From positions 248,001 to 312,000 of the forward strand of contig NZ_FUWZ01000001.1 of assembly GCF_900167135.1 (NCBI RefSeq): DNA of 64,000 nucleotides, given 5' to 3'. The DNA comes from Chitinophaga eiseniae. Its GTDB lineage: Bacteria; Bacteroidota; Bacteroidia; Chitinophagales; Chitinophagaceae. This document shows, one piece after another, positions 17,086-25,217 of the stretch. The notes below the pieces were generated by a model. That model ran no database searches, had not been told where the DNA came from, and was given only the letters and a program-made list of their open reading frames with translations. The position numbers were made by a program, and so were the translations under genes. Each line of letters begins with the position of its first letter. Position 1 is the stretch's first letter.

Positions 17086-18639
17086 CTAATTTTTTATTCC
17101 GGTATTGCAATATGGGTGTGTCAGTTGTCCATTGTCTATAGTGCCTAAGCCTCCGTCCTGTTTTCGTTGTTTGTGGTCAATAGAAATTGAGTTTCTATGG
17201 ATAAGTCCTTTACAGATCCCACATTTAGGAGCAGTACTCAATGCATTGGTGATGTAAATGGCAGATTTCCTCTCTGGGCTAAAGTCTTTTGACTCTATTG
17301 ACTCTCGTTCTGTTGAAAGTGATAAATAACGGTAAGTTTCTTTCTTTACTAAATTTTCGGCAGCTTGATCAATGGTATTTCCTGGAATATTCAATTGGTC
17401 AATGATCTCGAAGTAAAAATCCTTGATGTGGGGAAAACTGGCTAGGGCGCTTCTATATCTTCTGACAATTTGCTGTACTATGTAATCATATTTTAATAGA
17501 AAAGCTTCAAAGTACTCTCTTACAGTTATGAATTTTTTATACTGCCTGTTTTGTTCCAGATCCATTATGAAAGAGACTGTTGCATAAAATGATGCTACTT
17601 TATGTCTCCCATCATGAGAGTAGAAGTATATTATTGGATGCAATCCAAGTGATGAAGCGTGATTGCTATTTATTTTGTTAGCTATTTTTCGAACACCTTC
17701 CAGGTAGCGAATGGTAGCTTCTCCGGTTTCATCATCAGGAAGCTGTTCCCTGAAATTGTCAGGTATATTGTTGGTAATATTAACAAAATCCAGGATTAAT
17801 GGGAGTGTTGCAGCTGAATAAACTTTGCCACCAATTGGAATATCAAGTGTTTTTATCGGAATTTGATAAAGAGGGGTGAAAAGAATGGAATTAATTTCCT
17901 TTGCCAGATCTTGGACCTTTGTTTGATTCTCTGGAGCAAAGCTGGACCAATACTTATGTCCTTTACCGCTTCTTATTATCGCTCGTGCTGCTATACAGTT
18001 AGGCTTCTTTCTTGACTCAAGAAGTATTAACTCGGTTTTGTTAATGGGTGCAGCCTGTTGGTTAATCTTAAAGAAGGAGCTTTCAGCTTTATTGGCGTCT
18101 CCTTCCACCCACTGCAGCTGGATAGCTAGTGCACTAAGGTTTTTTGCTCTTTGAACAATGATAGGTTTTACTTTTTCAGGGCTTTCCAGCGCTAATTTGA
18201 AGTCTTTATATGAACCAATTCTCTTGGTAATTAGCTTTCTTGCTGCTGTGCCAAGTTGTATTTGATCATCAGGGAGCACGCTATCATAAAACTTTTTTGA
18301 TATTTCCCCGTCCCCGTAATCATCATTAATCCATGCATGCAAAGAGCTGAGACGGTGGGAGCCGTCAATTACGAAAACATAACCAGATGGGCTTCTCCAT
18401 AATATAAGCGCCGGGATTAAATCTCCGTCTAAAAAGCTTTCAATGAAATCGGCAATCTTTTTTGCATCCCACTCGTTTGTTTCTCGTTGAAAGTCTGGTT
18501 TTCGGATATTGGAAAAGAAAAAGGAATCATTTTTTAAGTCCTCAATTGATATTGTTTCTTTCTTTTTACCAGGATTGATAGTTTCCTGTACTTCAAAATC
18601 TTCTCTTTGAATTAAAGCGTCTAAATTTATTTTGGCCAT
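17086..18639 (-). CDS. DUF262/HNH nuclease of GmrSD type (probable defence gene)
   Basis: The 517-residue protein has an N-terminal DUF262 ParB-like NTPase-type domain (about residues 40-120, with FQRETNEWDAKKIADFIESF and the signature VIDGSHRLSSLHAW) and a C-terminal HNH-type nuclease (about 475-517, CGICKG, ISIDHKQRKQDGGLG, HPYCN). The two Cys pairs and the DH match a zinc-binding HNH. This architecture is that of GmrSD-like type IV restriction systems. The start at 18639 (MAKINLD) is chosen because the upstream frame looks non-coding. It lies only 350 bp from the leftmost tRNA-derived repeat, just outside island A, so it may be cargo of an older lost element. Confidence 0.8.
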   Translation of the reverse strand: MAKINLDALIQREDFEVQETINPGKKKETISIEDLKNDSFFFSNIRKPDFQRETNEWDAKKIADFIESFLDGDLIPALILWRSPSGYVFVIDGSHRLSSLHAWINDDYGDGEISKKFYDSVLPDDQIQLGTAARKLITKRIGSYKDFKLALESPEKVKPIIVQRAKNLSALAIQLQWVEGDANKAESSFFKINQQAAPINKTELILLESRKKPNCIAARAIIRSGKGHKYWSSFAPENQTKVQDLAKEINSILFTPLYQIPIKTLDIPIGGKVYSAATLPLILDFVNITNNIPDNFREQLPDDETGEATIRYLEGVRKIANKINSNHASSLGLHPIIYFYSHDGRHKVASFYATVSFIMDLEQNRQYKKFITVREYFEAFLLKYDYIVQQIVRRYRSALASFPHIKDFYFEIIDQLNIPGNTIDQAAENLVKKETYRYLSLSTERESIESKDFSPERKSAIYITNALSTAPKCGICKGLIHRNSISIDHKQRKQDGGLGTIDNGQLTHPYCNTGIKN

Positions 18640-18840
18640 TGTGAATAAAATGTATTTAATGTTTTGGTGATAGATCTGAATGGTTTCTCTGGGGTGGTGT
18701 ATATGCTCTATGAATATTATCATGAAATGCAGTTCGCGCATGACAGTTAACATAAATGGGATATAGTTGATTTTTTATTTGGGAATCATTGACAATCTAT
18801 AAATGGAGTGAATATAAAAGGAAATATAAGTCATTCTTTA

Positions 18841-18972
18841 ATGCAAGCCAATTTTTTAGTTGGCAAAAAAATCTTATCAAACGCACAGGTTGAGTTGTTC
18901 TTTGAAAATGGTCAGCTAAAAATGAAGCATATGTATGACCGAAACAAAAAGGCTTTTAGAGAATTTCTCTAA
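18841..18972 (+). CDS. small open frame running into the tRNA-type terminator
   Basis: A 43-codon frame starts at ATG 18841 and stops at 18970-18972 (FLVGKKILSNAQVELFFENG, then a basic tail). Its last codons form the hairpin that lies against the leftmost att repeat, just as the recombinase genes do at the island right ends. It may be the tail of a lost gene from an earlier element. The composition looks coding but it is short. Confidence 0.3.
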   Translation: MQANFLVGKKILSNAQVELFFENGQLKMKHMYDRNKKAFREFL

Positions 18973-18982
18973 AAGCCTTTTT
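18946..18982 (-). terminator. probable native terminator of tRNA-Met, now displaced
   Basis: A 17-bp perfect stem (arms 18946-18962 and 18966-18982) lies 4 bp left of the leftmost tRNA-end repeat. Read on the minus strand, the direction of the tRNA, it ends in a T run. Before any integration it would sit just after the tRNA 3' end, so I take it as the original tRNA terminator, now 26 kb from the tRNA. Confidence 0.6.
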
Positions 18983-18986
18983 CTTC

Positions 18987-18995
18987 GTAGCGAGA
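18987..18995. repeat. att core copy 1 (left end of island A)
   Basis: GTAGCGAGA is the reverse complement of the last bases of the tRNA-Met gene plus one flanking base. Copies lie at 18987, 22526, 26423 and 45195, all in the same orientation. They divide the region into three islands. Confidence 0.85.
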
Positions 18996-19058
18996 AAAAA
19001 TGGATTGTTTAATCAATTCACGCAAGATTTGAAGGCTTTTGCCAACCTGCCGAGGTGA
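18987..19058 (+). other. detached recombinase C-terminal tail (island A left end)
   Basis: Starting in the att core, in the same phase as the recombinase gene reads its own att core, this frame encodes VARKNGLFNQFTQDL...FANLPR and stops at 19056-19058. The matching frame at the left end of island C reads VARKNGFSKQFGPDL...FANLPR. Substitutions keep the protein pattern. I infer that it is the native C-terminus of the element's recombinase, separated from the gene body by integration. Confidence 0.65.
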
Positions 19059-19065
19059 CAGATTG

Positions 19066-20469
19066 TCATTTTCTGCGCCATACCTCTTTCCATTTTTCAA
19101 ATTCTGCGGGTCGGATATAATATCGAGCAAAGTTGCCGTCATGCAGAGAAAGAAGTTCTGTATCGACAGTTTCGACAAACTTCCGCTGATCTGCGATAGG
19201 AAGTCTCAACGACTTAGCATTAATTATGATTGCAGCTTCGTCCGGTGTCATGGCATTCGATACGATCTCCGTTACAAGGGCGCGAATTTCGTCCCGGTAT
19301 TTTAGCCGAAATGGATCGGGTTCTCCCAATGACTGACGTAATGCGGCATAACGCAACGCTGAACGCTCATAGGCCCATATGAATACATCTTTGAATAATT
19401 CAATGCGATTGAGTTCGTACACGCCCAACATGCCTTTGACGTACATATCCTCTGGCACATCGACGAAAGCCAGTGGGGCAAGGTTAAGTCGATTCAAGGG
19501 GATATTTGCAGCAAGACGTGATACACGTTTATTCACATCATCAAAGGACTGTAGGTATGGCAATTGCACCATGATAAAGAAGGCTTGCTCAAAAGGGTCG
19601 GCTATTTCCCTGGCCTTTTCCAACATGATTTCGAACATTTCTTCGATCTGCTGCGGTATCCCCAACGGCGTATAAACAGAATTACCAATACCGACCCCAA
19701 AGCTGCGCAGTCTACCCGATGCACCGGGGTCTGCCAGAAGGTTATTAGACAGCAATGCGTGCAAGTTGGTGATGGTATAGCGGTTGAAACCGATTTCTTC
19801 TGCGGATTGCACGATGAATTCAATGGCGTCCTTATGGTTCAGGATCATCTGCGCTTCCATCGCCGATTTATTATCGGCGGCCTTGCCCTGAGAAATAAGC
19901 TGCTGTGTATCAAGTAAGCTGTAGGTATTTCCTTCAAGACGGCTAGAGTTCCACGAAAGGTCGATCAGTAGTCTTTGAAGAATTTCCTTCGCGTAGGTGC
20001 CCGCGGGCTGATTCAGCTTCGCGGTCTTTCCCAATTCGGCCAATTTGCGTTTATCCTCCGGCGACAGGTAACTATCAACGTTTGGGCGATACCCGCGCAG
20101 AAAGTCTGTATTATACCCCACTGGATGACGAACGGCAGTAGACCGGGAAACGGCTGCCAGTATTTCTCTTCCTTCATCAGACAGGGGGATTATATCTGCC
20201 TCGGCTCCATTGGCCGCTTTATTATCTTTTTCTTCCGTGGAGTGGGCGGGTAGTTCCGCCAAGCGGTAGAGCATGGCCCGTGTTCTGCCGGACGTTGTAA
20301 CGATCCCTTGTTCTACGAGCTTGTCCAATCGCCTTAATAACGTGCGCCGTTCCAGGTCTAAACCTGTTTCTTTTTTAATACCTTCAATGGAAACCCCATC
20401 CTTGAATTTTTCAAGGGCTTTACGGATGACTTCCATTTCCCGATCTATGGTTTCTTGACTAGCTCTCAT
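19066..20469 (-). CDS. Fic-domain protein with N-terminal winged helix
   Basis: The 467-residue protein has an N-terminal winged-helix part (about residues 25-65, SIEGIKKETGLDLERRTLLR), an inhibitory-helix motif SSRLEGN (about residue 175) and a Fic core (about 200-345). The core motif reads LQSFDDVNKR where active Fic enzymes have HxFxDGNxR: the catalytic His is Gln and the first Gly is Val. AMP transfer by the classical route is therefore doubtful; the HxxxN-less form recurs, as I recall, in a subgroup with the same DNA-binding head. It sits in the cargo slot beside the island left end. Six 20-bp repeats lie upstream and are probably bound by its own winged helix. Confidence 0.85.
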   Translation of the reverse strand: MRASQETIDREMEVIRKALEKFKDGVSIEGIKKETGLDLERRTLLRRLDKLVEQGIVTTSGRTRAMLYRLAELPAHSTEEKDNKAANGAEADIIPLSDEGREILAAVSRSTAVRHPVGYNTDFLRGYRPNVDSYLSPEDKRKLAELGKTAKLNQPAGTYAKEILQRLLIDLSWNSSRLEGNTYSLLDTQQLISQGKAADNKSAMEAQMILNHKDAIEFIVQSAEEIGFNRYTITNLHALLSNNLLADPGASGRLRSFGVGIGNSVYTPLGIPQQIEEMFEIMLEKAREIADPFEQAFFIMVQLPYLQSFDDVNKRVSRLAANIPLNRLNLAPLAFVDVPEDMYVKGMLGVYELNRIELFKDVFIWAYERSALRYAALRQSLGEPDPFRLKYRDEIRALVTEIVSNAMTPDEAAIIINAKSLRLPIADQRKFVETVDTELLSLHDGNFARYYIRPAEFEKWKEVWRRK

Positions 20470-20555
20470 TACGACACAAAATTTATAACAGGCATTTTAG
20501 CGAATATACCATTTTTATGTCGCAATGTCAATGTATTGCGTCACAAAAGTGTGGC

Positions 20556-20675
20556 TTAGTGTCCAAAAGTGCGATTTAATGTCTTAAACGTGAATTTAGT
20601 GTCCTAAAGTACAGTTTAGTGTCCTAAAGTACAGTTTAGTGACCCAAAACGCGATTTATGTCGTAATAATAAGTA
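20556..20675. repeat. six 20-bp direct repeats (iterons) upstream of the Fic gene
   Basis: Copies begin at 20556, 20576, 20596, 20616, 20636 and 20656, exactly 20 bp apart. The best copies (20596 and 20616) are identical: TTAGTGTCCTAAAGTACAGT. Others vary at a few positions. The spacing places them on one face of the helix with a slow drift. They lie 90-200 bp before the Fic start and are most likely an operator array. Confidence 0.8.
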
Positions 20676-20703
20676 TTGAGACATAAACCATAAAATTTCC
20701 CAT

Positions 20704-20880
20704 TGTTTGGAATCCCCCGCCGGGAGGGAAAAGGAAGGATGGCGCAGCGGCGCCTCTCTTGGTTTAGATAAGGTGGTTCGTCACGAGATGTCCATGAATC
20801 CCCGTCTCGAAGAGCTTTTGCGTGATGGCAATATCCGCCCTGCTTGCGCATAGTCACTCGAGGGTAATTATGATCCAAAA
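20704..20880 (-). pseudogene. remnant of radC and its GC-rich 3' spacer
   Basis: Positions 20704-20766 match the GC-rich spacer of island C at 27775-27842 (shared CGCCGGGAGGGA and GGATGGCGC). Positions 20767-20880 match the 3' half of the island C radC gene (shared GAGCTTTTGCGT, GGCAATATC, GCTTGCGCATAG), but the last 20 or so codons and the stop are deleted and the 5' half is gone. This is a clear relic of the same backbone. Confidence 0.8.
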
Positions 20881-20902
20881 AAGGAGAAAAATTATATCTA
20901 GG

Positions 20903-21951
20903 TTACTTACCTCTCCACAAATCGTAAAGGTCTTGTATGTAGGCCCCCAATTCCGAAGATGCCATTTCTACATCAAGAAATTGGTTCATTAATTTATTCT
21001 GAATGTCAATGATATTTTTTACAATGACATGCTCTTCCTTTCCTGTTAACTTTCTTACTCTTTCTTTGATTTTGTCTAAATTAACTTGATAGGGATATTT
21101 TCCTTTATATTTTTTTCCATGCATTCTCAGCAGTCGTCGGCCCTCTTTTTGCCGTCCGTTTAGGTTTGGGAGGTCGTCTAAATAATCAGAGTTTTCACGG
21201 ATATACAAGCAGAGTAGGAGAATGCTATTTAAATTTTGGGGTTTTCTATTCTCGCTTTCGTATTCTCCAAACAAATCATTTAAATACCAAAACCTTTTGA
21301 GTGCACCGTAAAAGTTTACCACGGCACTCTCTTTTTTTATAAATGCTAGTCTTCTCAATTGCTTCTATTTGGGAAATAATTAGCTTTTGGGCTGTTAAAT
21401 TCAGTTGTTTTGCTATTTGCCATTTTGCTAGAATCGTTTTTAAAGAGGCCTCAAAGTAGTCTGGTGTAGTAAGAGTTGATTTTTTGTGATCTTCTGTGGG
21501 ATTAGCTGTGAAATCAATATAATAGTAACCAGGACGGCTAGTGTGCCCTGGCATGGACACTTTACCCCATTTATTGATAGATTTGGTTAGCAAAGCAAAA
21601 TATATAAGGAGAGCCAATTCAATTTTTTGATGATCGTTTTCACCTCTATGATAGACAGCGTTTCTTACTTCATGAGTAAACTTAATTGTTTCTAGTTCTT
21701 GTTCTGTGATAATTTTATGATCCTTTATAAATTTTAACATTCGGTCATATTTGCCCACTTGGGCCTGTGATCGAATTTCGAGTTTTCGTATCCACACTGC
21801 GACTGCCACCATACCATGTTGTACTGTCCCACATAAGTATATTTTCTGCTTTTCTATAAAGCATTACTTCTATTAAATTGTCAAATAGTATGACAGCAAG
21901 TGCCTTGTCTTGTGGAATATCTGAATTTGCGAAGGCGATGGCTCTCTCCAA
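20903..21951 (-). pseudogene. HEPN-type protein broken by two frameshifts
   Basis: Three overlapping minus-strand frames join into one protein of about 345 residues: 21951 to about 21760 (MERAIAFANSDIPQDKALAV...), 21812 to about 21335, and 21358 to 20903. The middle part holds EVRNAVYHRGE, an Rx4H motif as in HEPN ribonucleases. The second shift coincides with a run of seven Ts at 21332-21338 (seven As in the gene), the first lies near 21760-21800. Either the gene is dead, or the T run is a sequencing error, or it is phase-variable. It is probably former defence cargo. Confidence 0.6.
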
Positions 21952-22247
21952 TTATAAGAGTGTCTGGTTGATACGATACATCTGTAAATCTTGTCGTTAG
22001 TTAAATTACGTCAAATTAGCTATACCGTCGGCTTTTTTATTGTAGACAAATACCAATTATTTTAGCATCACTAAAGTGTTTTGTTTTTTGCATCAACAAT
22101 ATCCGGTCTCCTTGGGCTTATTGCCTTGTCAAAAAATAAGCTGTACCTGAGGGGTTACCAAATATTGCAATCTTCTTATGGGGGGCTCCTATATCCAAAT
22201 AATCTATGTAGTTAGACAGCATCATATTTCCAAAATAGCTTTCGGGT
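21952..22247 (-). pseudogene. AT-rich gap with a C-terminal gene fragment
   Basis: From about 22247 down to a stop at 22118 the minus strand has an open, well-composed tail (GTLKPESYFGNMMLSNYIDY, then a conserved-looking GNPSGTAYFL) that has no start of its own. It is fused at 22248 to the recombinase remnant, so a deletion joined two genes here. The parent gene is not recognised. The rest of the interval, 21952-22117, shows nothing. Confidence 0.4.
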
Positions 22248-22487
22248 TTCAACGTGCCGCCGACAATATCTAACCTTGAAAAATTGCTTACAACGACTTT
22301 GGAAAAATTACAGAACCTGCGCCAGATATGGGTTTCGGGGGATTTAGACAGCAAGCGGCGATTGCATCGGACGATTTTCCCGGATGGTATTTATTATGAT
22401 GTAAAAAAACACGGTTATCTAACCGAAAAAATAAATGGGTCGTCCGCGTAAGCGCTGAACTGGCGCATCTTTCGCCGGAAAAAGAAA

Positions 22488-22523
22488 AAGGGAATTTCCA
22501 AGATTTCCTTGAAAATTCCCTTT
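22488..22523 (-). terminator. terminator-type hairpin at the right end of island A
   Basis: An imperfect 16-bp stem (AAAGGGAATTTCCAAG with CTTGAAAATTCCCTTT) lies 3 bp left of att copy 2. Its single mismatch is a G-U wobble on the minus-strand RNA, so it is likely to act in the tRNA direction. It is nearly identical to the hairpin at 45157-45192. Confidence 0.6.
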
Positions 22524-22525
22524 CT

Positions 22526-22534
22526 GTAGCGAGA
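22526..22534. repeat. att core copy 2 (junction of islands A and B)
   Basis: GTAGCGAGA, preceded on the left by the recombinase 3' end of island A and followed on the right by the recombinase-type tail of island B. This is the structure expected of a circular attP, rebuilt here by tandem insertion. Confidence 0.8.
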
Positions 22535-22588
22535 GATAGAAAAATGTTTAACGATCTCATCAAAGATTTAATAGTTCTTGTTACATAG
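22526..22588 (+). other. detached recombinase C-terminal tail (island B left end)
   Basis: In the recombinase phase the frame reads VARDRKMFNDLIKDL, then IVLVT and a stop at 22586-22588. It matches the island A tail in the pattern VARxxx(L/M)FNx(F/L)xxDL although the DNA differs widely, which argues for conservation as protein. Confidence 0.55.
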
Positions 22589-22700
22589 CTTTGGCATAAC
22601 AGTTCAGTCCAAAAATCTATGCTAAGTTGATAGCAGATGAGATATCAATTTGAATAATACTTTTTTATCTATCTGATCTGAGAACATTGATAATGTGTTG

Positions 22701-24134
22701 TTACAAATTTCGCTTACTTGCAGATACTTTTTGGGATGCATCTATTACAATTATATCGGATGCAGGTTCATTATTTTTTATTCTTTCCTCTTTTATCTTT
22801 AATATTTTTTGTAGTTTATCTCCCAAATTACCATAGTCCATTACTATAAATATACCATAGTTTGTTCTTGCTGCTTCTTTATATATTTCTAGTTGAGTTT
22901 CATATCCGTGTACAACTGTGCCTGTTGATTTTTTCATTTCAACTAGTACCCGAGTGGTGTATCCTTTTGAGTATTTGAAATCAATTGGTCCGCCTCCCAT
23001 ATTAGCTTCTGGGGATATATCAATATTATTGGCTTTGCAAAATCCGTCTGCGATTGCAAAGTATATAAGTTGCGCTGCTCGCTCTTTTTTAGGTTTATTA
23101 TTAATCCACAATTCCTCCCATAAATTCCCGTTTTCTACATGATGCTTGAACATTTCTATAGAATCATATACAACCTGTTTTACGGAATCTATATCCGTCT
23201 GGAGATCATATTTCTTGTTTGATTTAAGCACATTGGAGTTATCCGATAACATTTTCTTTAAACTATAATATCCCAACGCATCTATATTCGGGTCATAAAA
23301 AGTGGTATGATCCTTTACTGAGTTGATGAATTCTTGGAGTAAATCCGCTGAAGTTAACACCGCAGATTTGATAGCTTCCTTTATTTCCACAACTTTGGGC
23401 TTGGCTATTCCTGCAAGCAGGTAATTTACTCTATTCCGTATCTCTGCATTAGCTTCTGCTGCCTCTTGAATCCCAGCCCAGTCATTTGCTACAGGCAAGT
23501 CACGGACAATGTCAGTGGGAACTAAAATGATTGCTCTTTCCTTGCCATCTTTTGATGTATGATGAGGTAGCGGAATGCCTGTTGGTGAATATGTTTTGAC
23601 CGGAATATTATGAAGGTTACAAAATTCATTTGTAATTTTAGCTAATTGGGGTTCAATAATCCAAGATGTTAGGTCGCTAATAGTGTCTGGACCGACATTT
23701 TCTTCAAAAAAGCCCATTAGAGAAATCATTTCAGGGTCTTTAGCCCCCAATTCTATTATTTCTTTTGTAGTACGAAGGATGATTGTTGATAATTCTTTAG
23801 GTCTGGAAGTACCTGGTCTATCACTCCTGCCATAGCCAAGTCCATTAGCCGGAGCCTCTCGCAGACTAACTAAATTTTGTGCCGCTTTCCATGCTGTGTC
23901 ACCTTCTTTTTTTGATATAATTAATAAGCGAATTACGTTTTCAAAATGGGTTCTAAATTGGTTATATGCGTCTACACTAATTAAAAGATTACTTGATTTA
24001 TCAAGCAATATGGGATCGATAAATAGTTGTGTGTCAACTGTTAGAAATGGGTCTATTAATCCAGCTTTGGCTAGAGTATCGGGAGAAACATTAAAATATT
24101 TTGAGAACAAAATGGGATTTGAGAAAGACGACAT
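22701..24134 (-). CDS. PD-(D/E)XK nuclease-like protein (probable defence gene)
   Basis: The 477-residue protein is helical in its first 350 residues. A PD-(D/E)XK-type core follows at about 380-410: GGGPIDFKYSKGY with the Asp, then TTRVLVEMKKS giving E-x-K. A later strand (YGIFIVMDYG) fits the fold. The substrate is probably DNA; no helicase or methylase partner is adjacent. It is the cargo gene next to the island B left end, in the same slot and orientation as the Fic gene in A and the nuclease in C. A role in phage or plasmid defence is inferred from motif and position only. Confidence 0.7.
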   Translation of the reverse strand: MSSFSNPILFSKYFNVSPDTLAKAGLIDPFLTVDTQLFIDPILLDKSSNLLISVDAYNQFRTHFENVIRLLIISKKEGDTAWKAAQNLVSLREAPANGLGYGRSDRPGTSRPKELSTIILRTTKEIIELGAKDPEMISLMGFFEENVGPDTISDLTSWIIEPQLAKITNEFCNLHNIPVKTYSPTGIPLPHHTSKDGKERAIILVPTDIVRDLPVANDWAGIQEAAEANAEIRNRVNYLLAGIAKPKVVEIKEAIKSAVLTSADLLQEFINSVKDHTTFYDPNIDALGYYSLKKMLSDNSNVLKSNKKYDLQTDIDSVKQVVYDSIEMFKHHVENGNLWEELWINNKPKKERAAQLIYFAIADGFCKANNIDISPEANMGGGPIDFKYSKGYTTRVLVEMKKSTGTVVHGYETQLEIYKEAARTNYGIFIVMDYGNLGDKLQKILKIKEERIKNNEPASDIIVIDASQKVSASKRNL

Positions 24135-24637
24135 GGAGGGAAGATTAATTGTTCTTAGGATTATTGTCCAAATTTCTTATAAGTTTATTCCATTTTTCAA
24201 TCGATCAGTAATAAGAAAATTGAATGACGCGAAGAAAGTAACATTTGAAGAGCTATATTTCATAGCTACGTTTATAAATATGTAACTTCTATTCTCACAA
24301 TATACGTTAAAGCGTTAAAAATAAAAAAGACTTCCAAGCATCTGCCTGAAAGCCTTTCCATAAGTGTAACCGGATTGGGCGGTATATTTAATAAAATATT
24401 TAATTATATTTTAGGCCCTGCCCTACCCAAAATTCAGACCGAATATTTCGATATGTACAAATTCAGAAATTAATTAGCAATATTTTATTCATGCTTAAAA
24501 CATTAATTATCAATTAAAAACTTAATATGGTGCTTTGCTCAAAAACTTGATTATCAGCACCTTAAGTCGACATGCGTACAGTTGCGTATTCAATTCCATT
24601 TGTTAACAAATAAAGAGCTAAATTTGACATAATGAAC
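24135..24637. other. AT-rich intergenic stretch with a terminator-like hairpin
   Basis: No gene is supported here. An imperfect 15-bp inverted repeat at about 24326-24355 (GACTTCCAAGCA with TGCCTGAAAGC) becomes fully paired with G-U wobbles on the minus-strand RNA. It resembles the perfect hairpin against att copy 3 (26379-26420), so it may be a relic of another island end or a minus-strand terminator shielding the nuclease gene. Confidence 0.4.
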
Positions 24638-24659
24638 ATTTTCACTTATAAGTGAAAAT
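24638..24659. promoter_or_regulatory. 22-bp perfect palindrome, likely operator of the TAC operon
   Basis: The 22 bases are perfectly self-complementary around 24648/24649 (half-site ATTTTCACTTA). The palindrome lies 29 bp before the toxin GTG, the usual place for binding by the HTH antitoxin of such operons. Confidence 0.65.
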
Positions 24660-24688
24660 TTATTCCTAAATTGCAAATATTATAATCC

Positions 24689-25198
24689 GTGAGGTCAAAG
24701 CTGAAATTGCTAGAAACATATTCCGGAGAAATGGCATCACTCTACACAGTAATGTTTGAAGTGCCTGGTGGCGCAACAACCAAACTAGACCAGTTCATTG
24801 GAAAATATCGAGACGCATACCCCGAACAACTTATGGATATTGTGCGTCGGTTAAAGTCGCTAGGTACCAAAACCGGATGTATAGAGAATTTTTTTAAGCT
24901 TGATGAAGGGCTTGATCCAGATGATTTGGTTTGTGCTTTGTATGATGTGCCAGAAACCAACTTACGATTATATTGCATCCGTCTCTCTGATCAAATTGCT
25001 ATACTTGGAGATGGCGGTCCGAAGCCTAAAACAATTAGAGCTTGGCAAGAAGATAAAGATCTAGAAAGAGAGGTTCATGAAATGATGAGGGTATCCAAGA
25101 TAATTCGTACTAAGATAGACAACGGAGACTTAAGGATATCTGATAACGGATTAAGATTAGAAGGCGATCTATGGATTACTAGACCACTTACTTACTAA
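24689..25198 (+). CDS. RelE/HigB-type toxin
   Basis: The 169-residue protein has the features of the long HigB/Gp49-like RelE toxins: LYTVMFEVPGGATTKLDQF, IVRRLKSLGTKTGCIENFFK, CALYDVPETNLRLYCIRL and a basic GGPKPKTIRAWQED stretch. RelE-fold toxins cleave mRNA at the ribosome. The next gene encodes an Xre-type antitoxin. The toxin-first order is typical of HigBA. A GTG at 24689 gives the full frame; an ATG at 24731 (MASLYTV) is an alternative start closer to the usual length. Confidence 0.78.
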   Translation: MRSKLKLLETYSGEMASLYTVMFEVPGGATTKLDQFIGKYRDAYPEQLMDIVRRLKSLGTKTGCIENFFKLDEGLDPDDLVCALYDVPETNLRLYCIRLSDQIAILGDGGPKPKTIRAWQEDKDLEREVHEMMRVSKIIRTKIDNGDLRISDNGLRLEGDLWITRPLTY

Positions 25199-25217
25199 AC
25201 ACAGATATAAAAAGACT

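Larger units (their letters stand above)
18987..22525. mobile_element. Island A: decayed serine-recombinase element
   Basis: The island runs from att copy 1 to att copy 2. It contains a recombinase tail at the left end, a Fic gene with iterons, a radC remnant, a doubly frameshifted HEPN-type gene, a gene fragment and the 3' part of a serine recombinase nearly identical to that of island C. The backbone pieces are in the same order as in island C (cargo, GC-rich spacer, radC, recombinase, att), so A is a deletion derivative of a relative of C. It cannot mobilise itself. It looks more AT-rich than the host flanks. Confidence 0.8.
22248..22588 (+). pseudogene. 3' remnant of a large serine recombinase with its tail
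   Basis: Positions 22248-22525 match 44917-45194 of the island C recombinase at about nine bases in ten (shared PPTISNLEKLLTT, DSKRRLHRTIFPDGIYYD). They correspond to its residues of about 446-537. A one-base loss near 22437-22441 shifts the frame. Beyond the att core the frame runs on into the left-end tail of island B (VARDRKMFNDLIKDL...) and stops at 22586-22588. The catalytic domain is absent. Confidence 0.85.
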
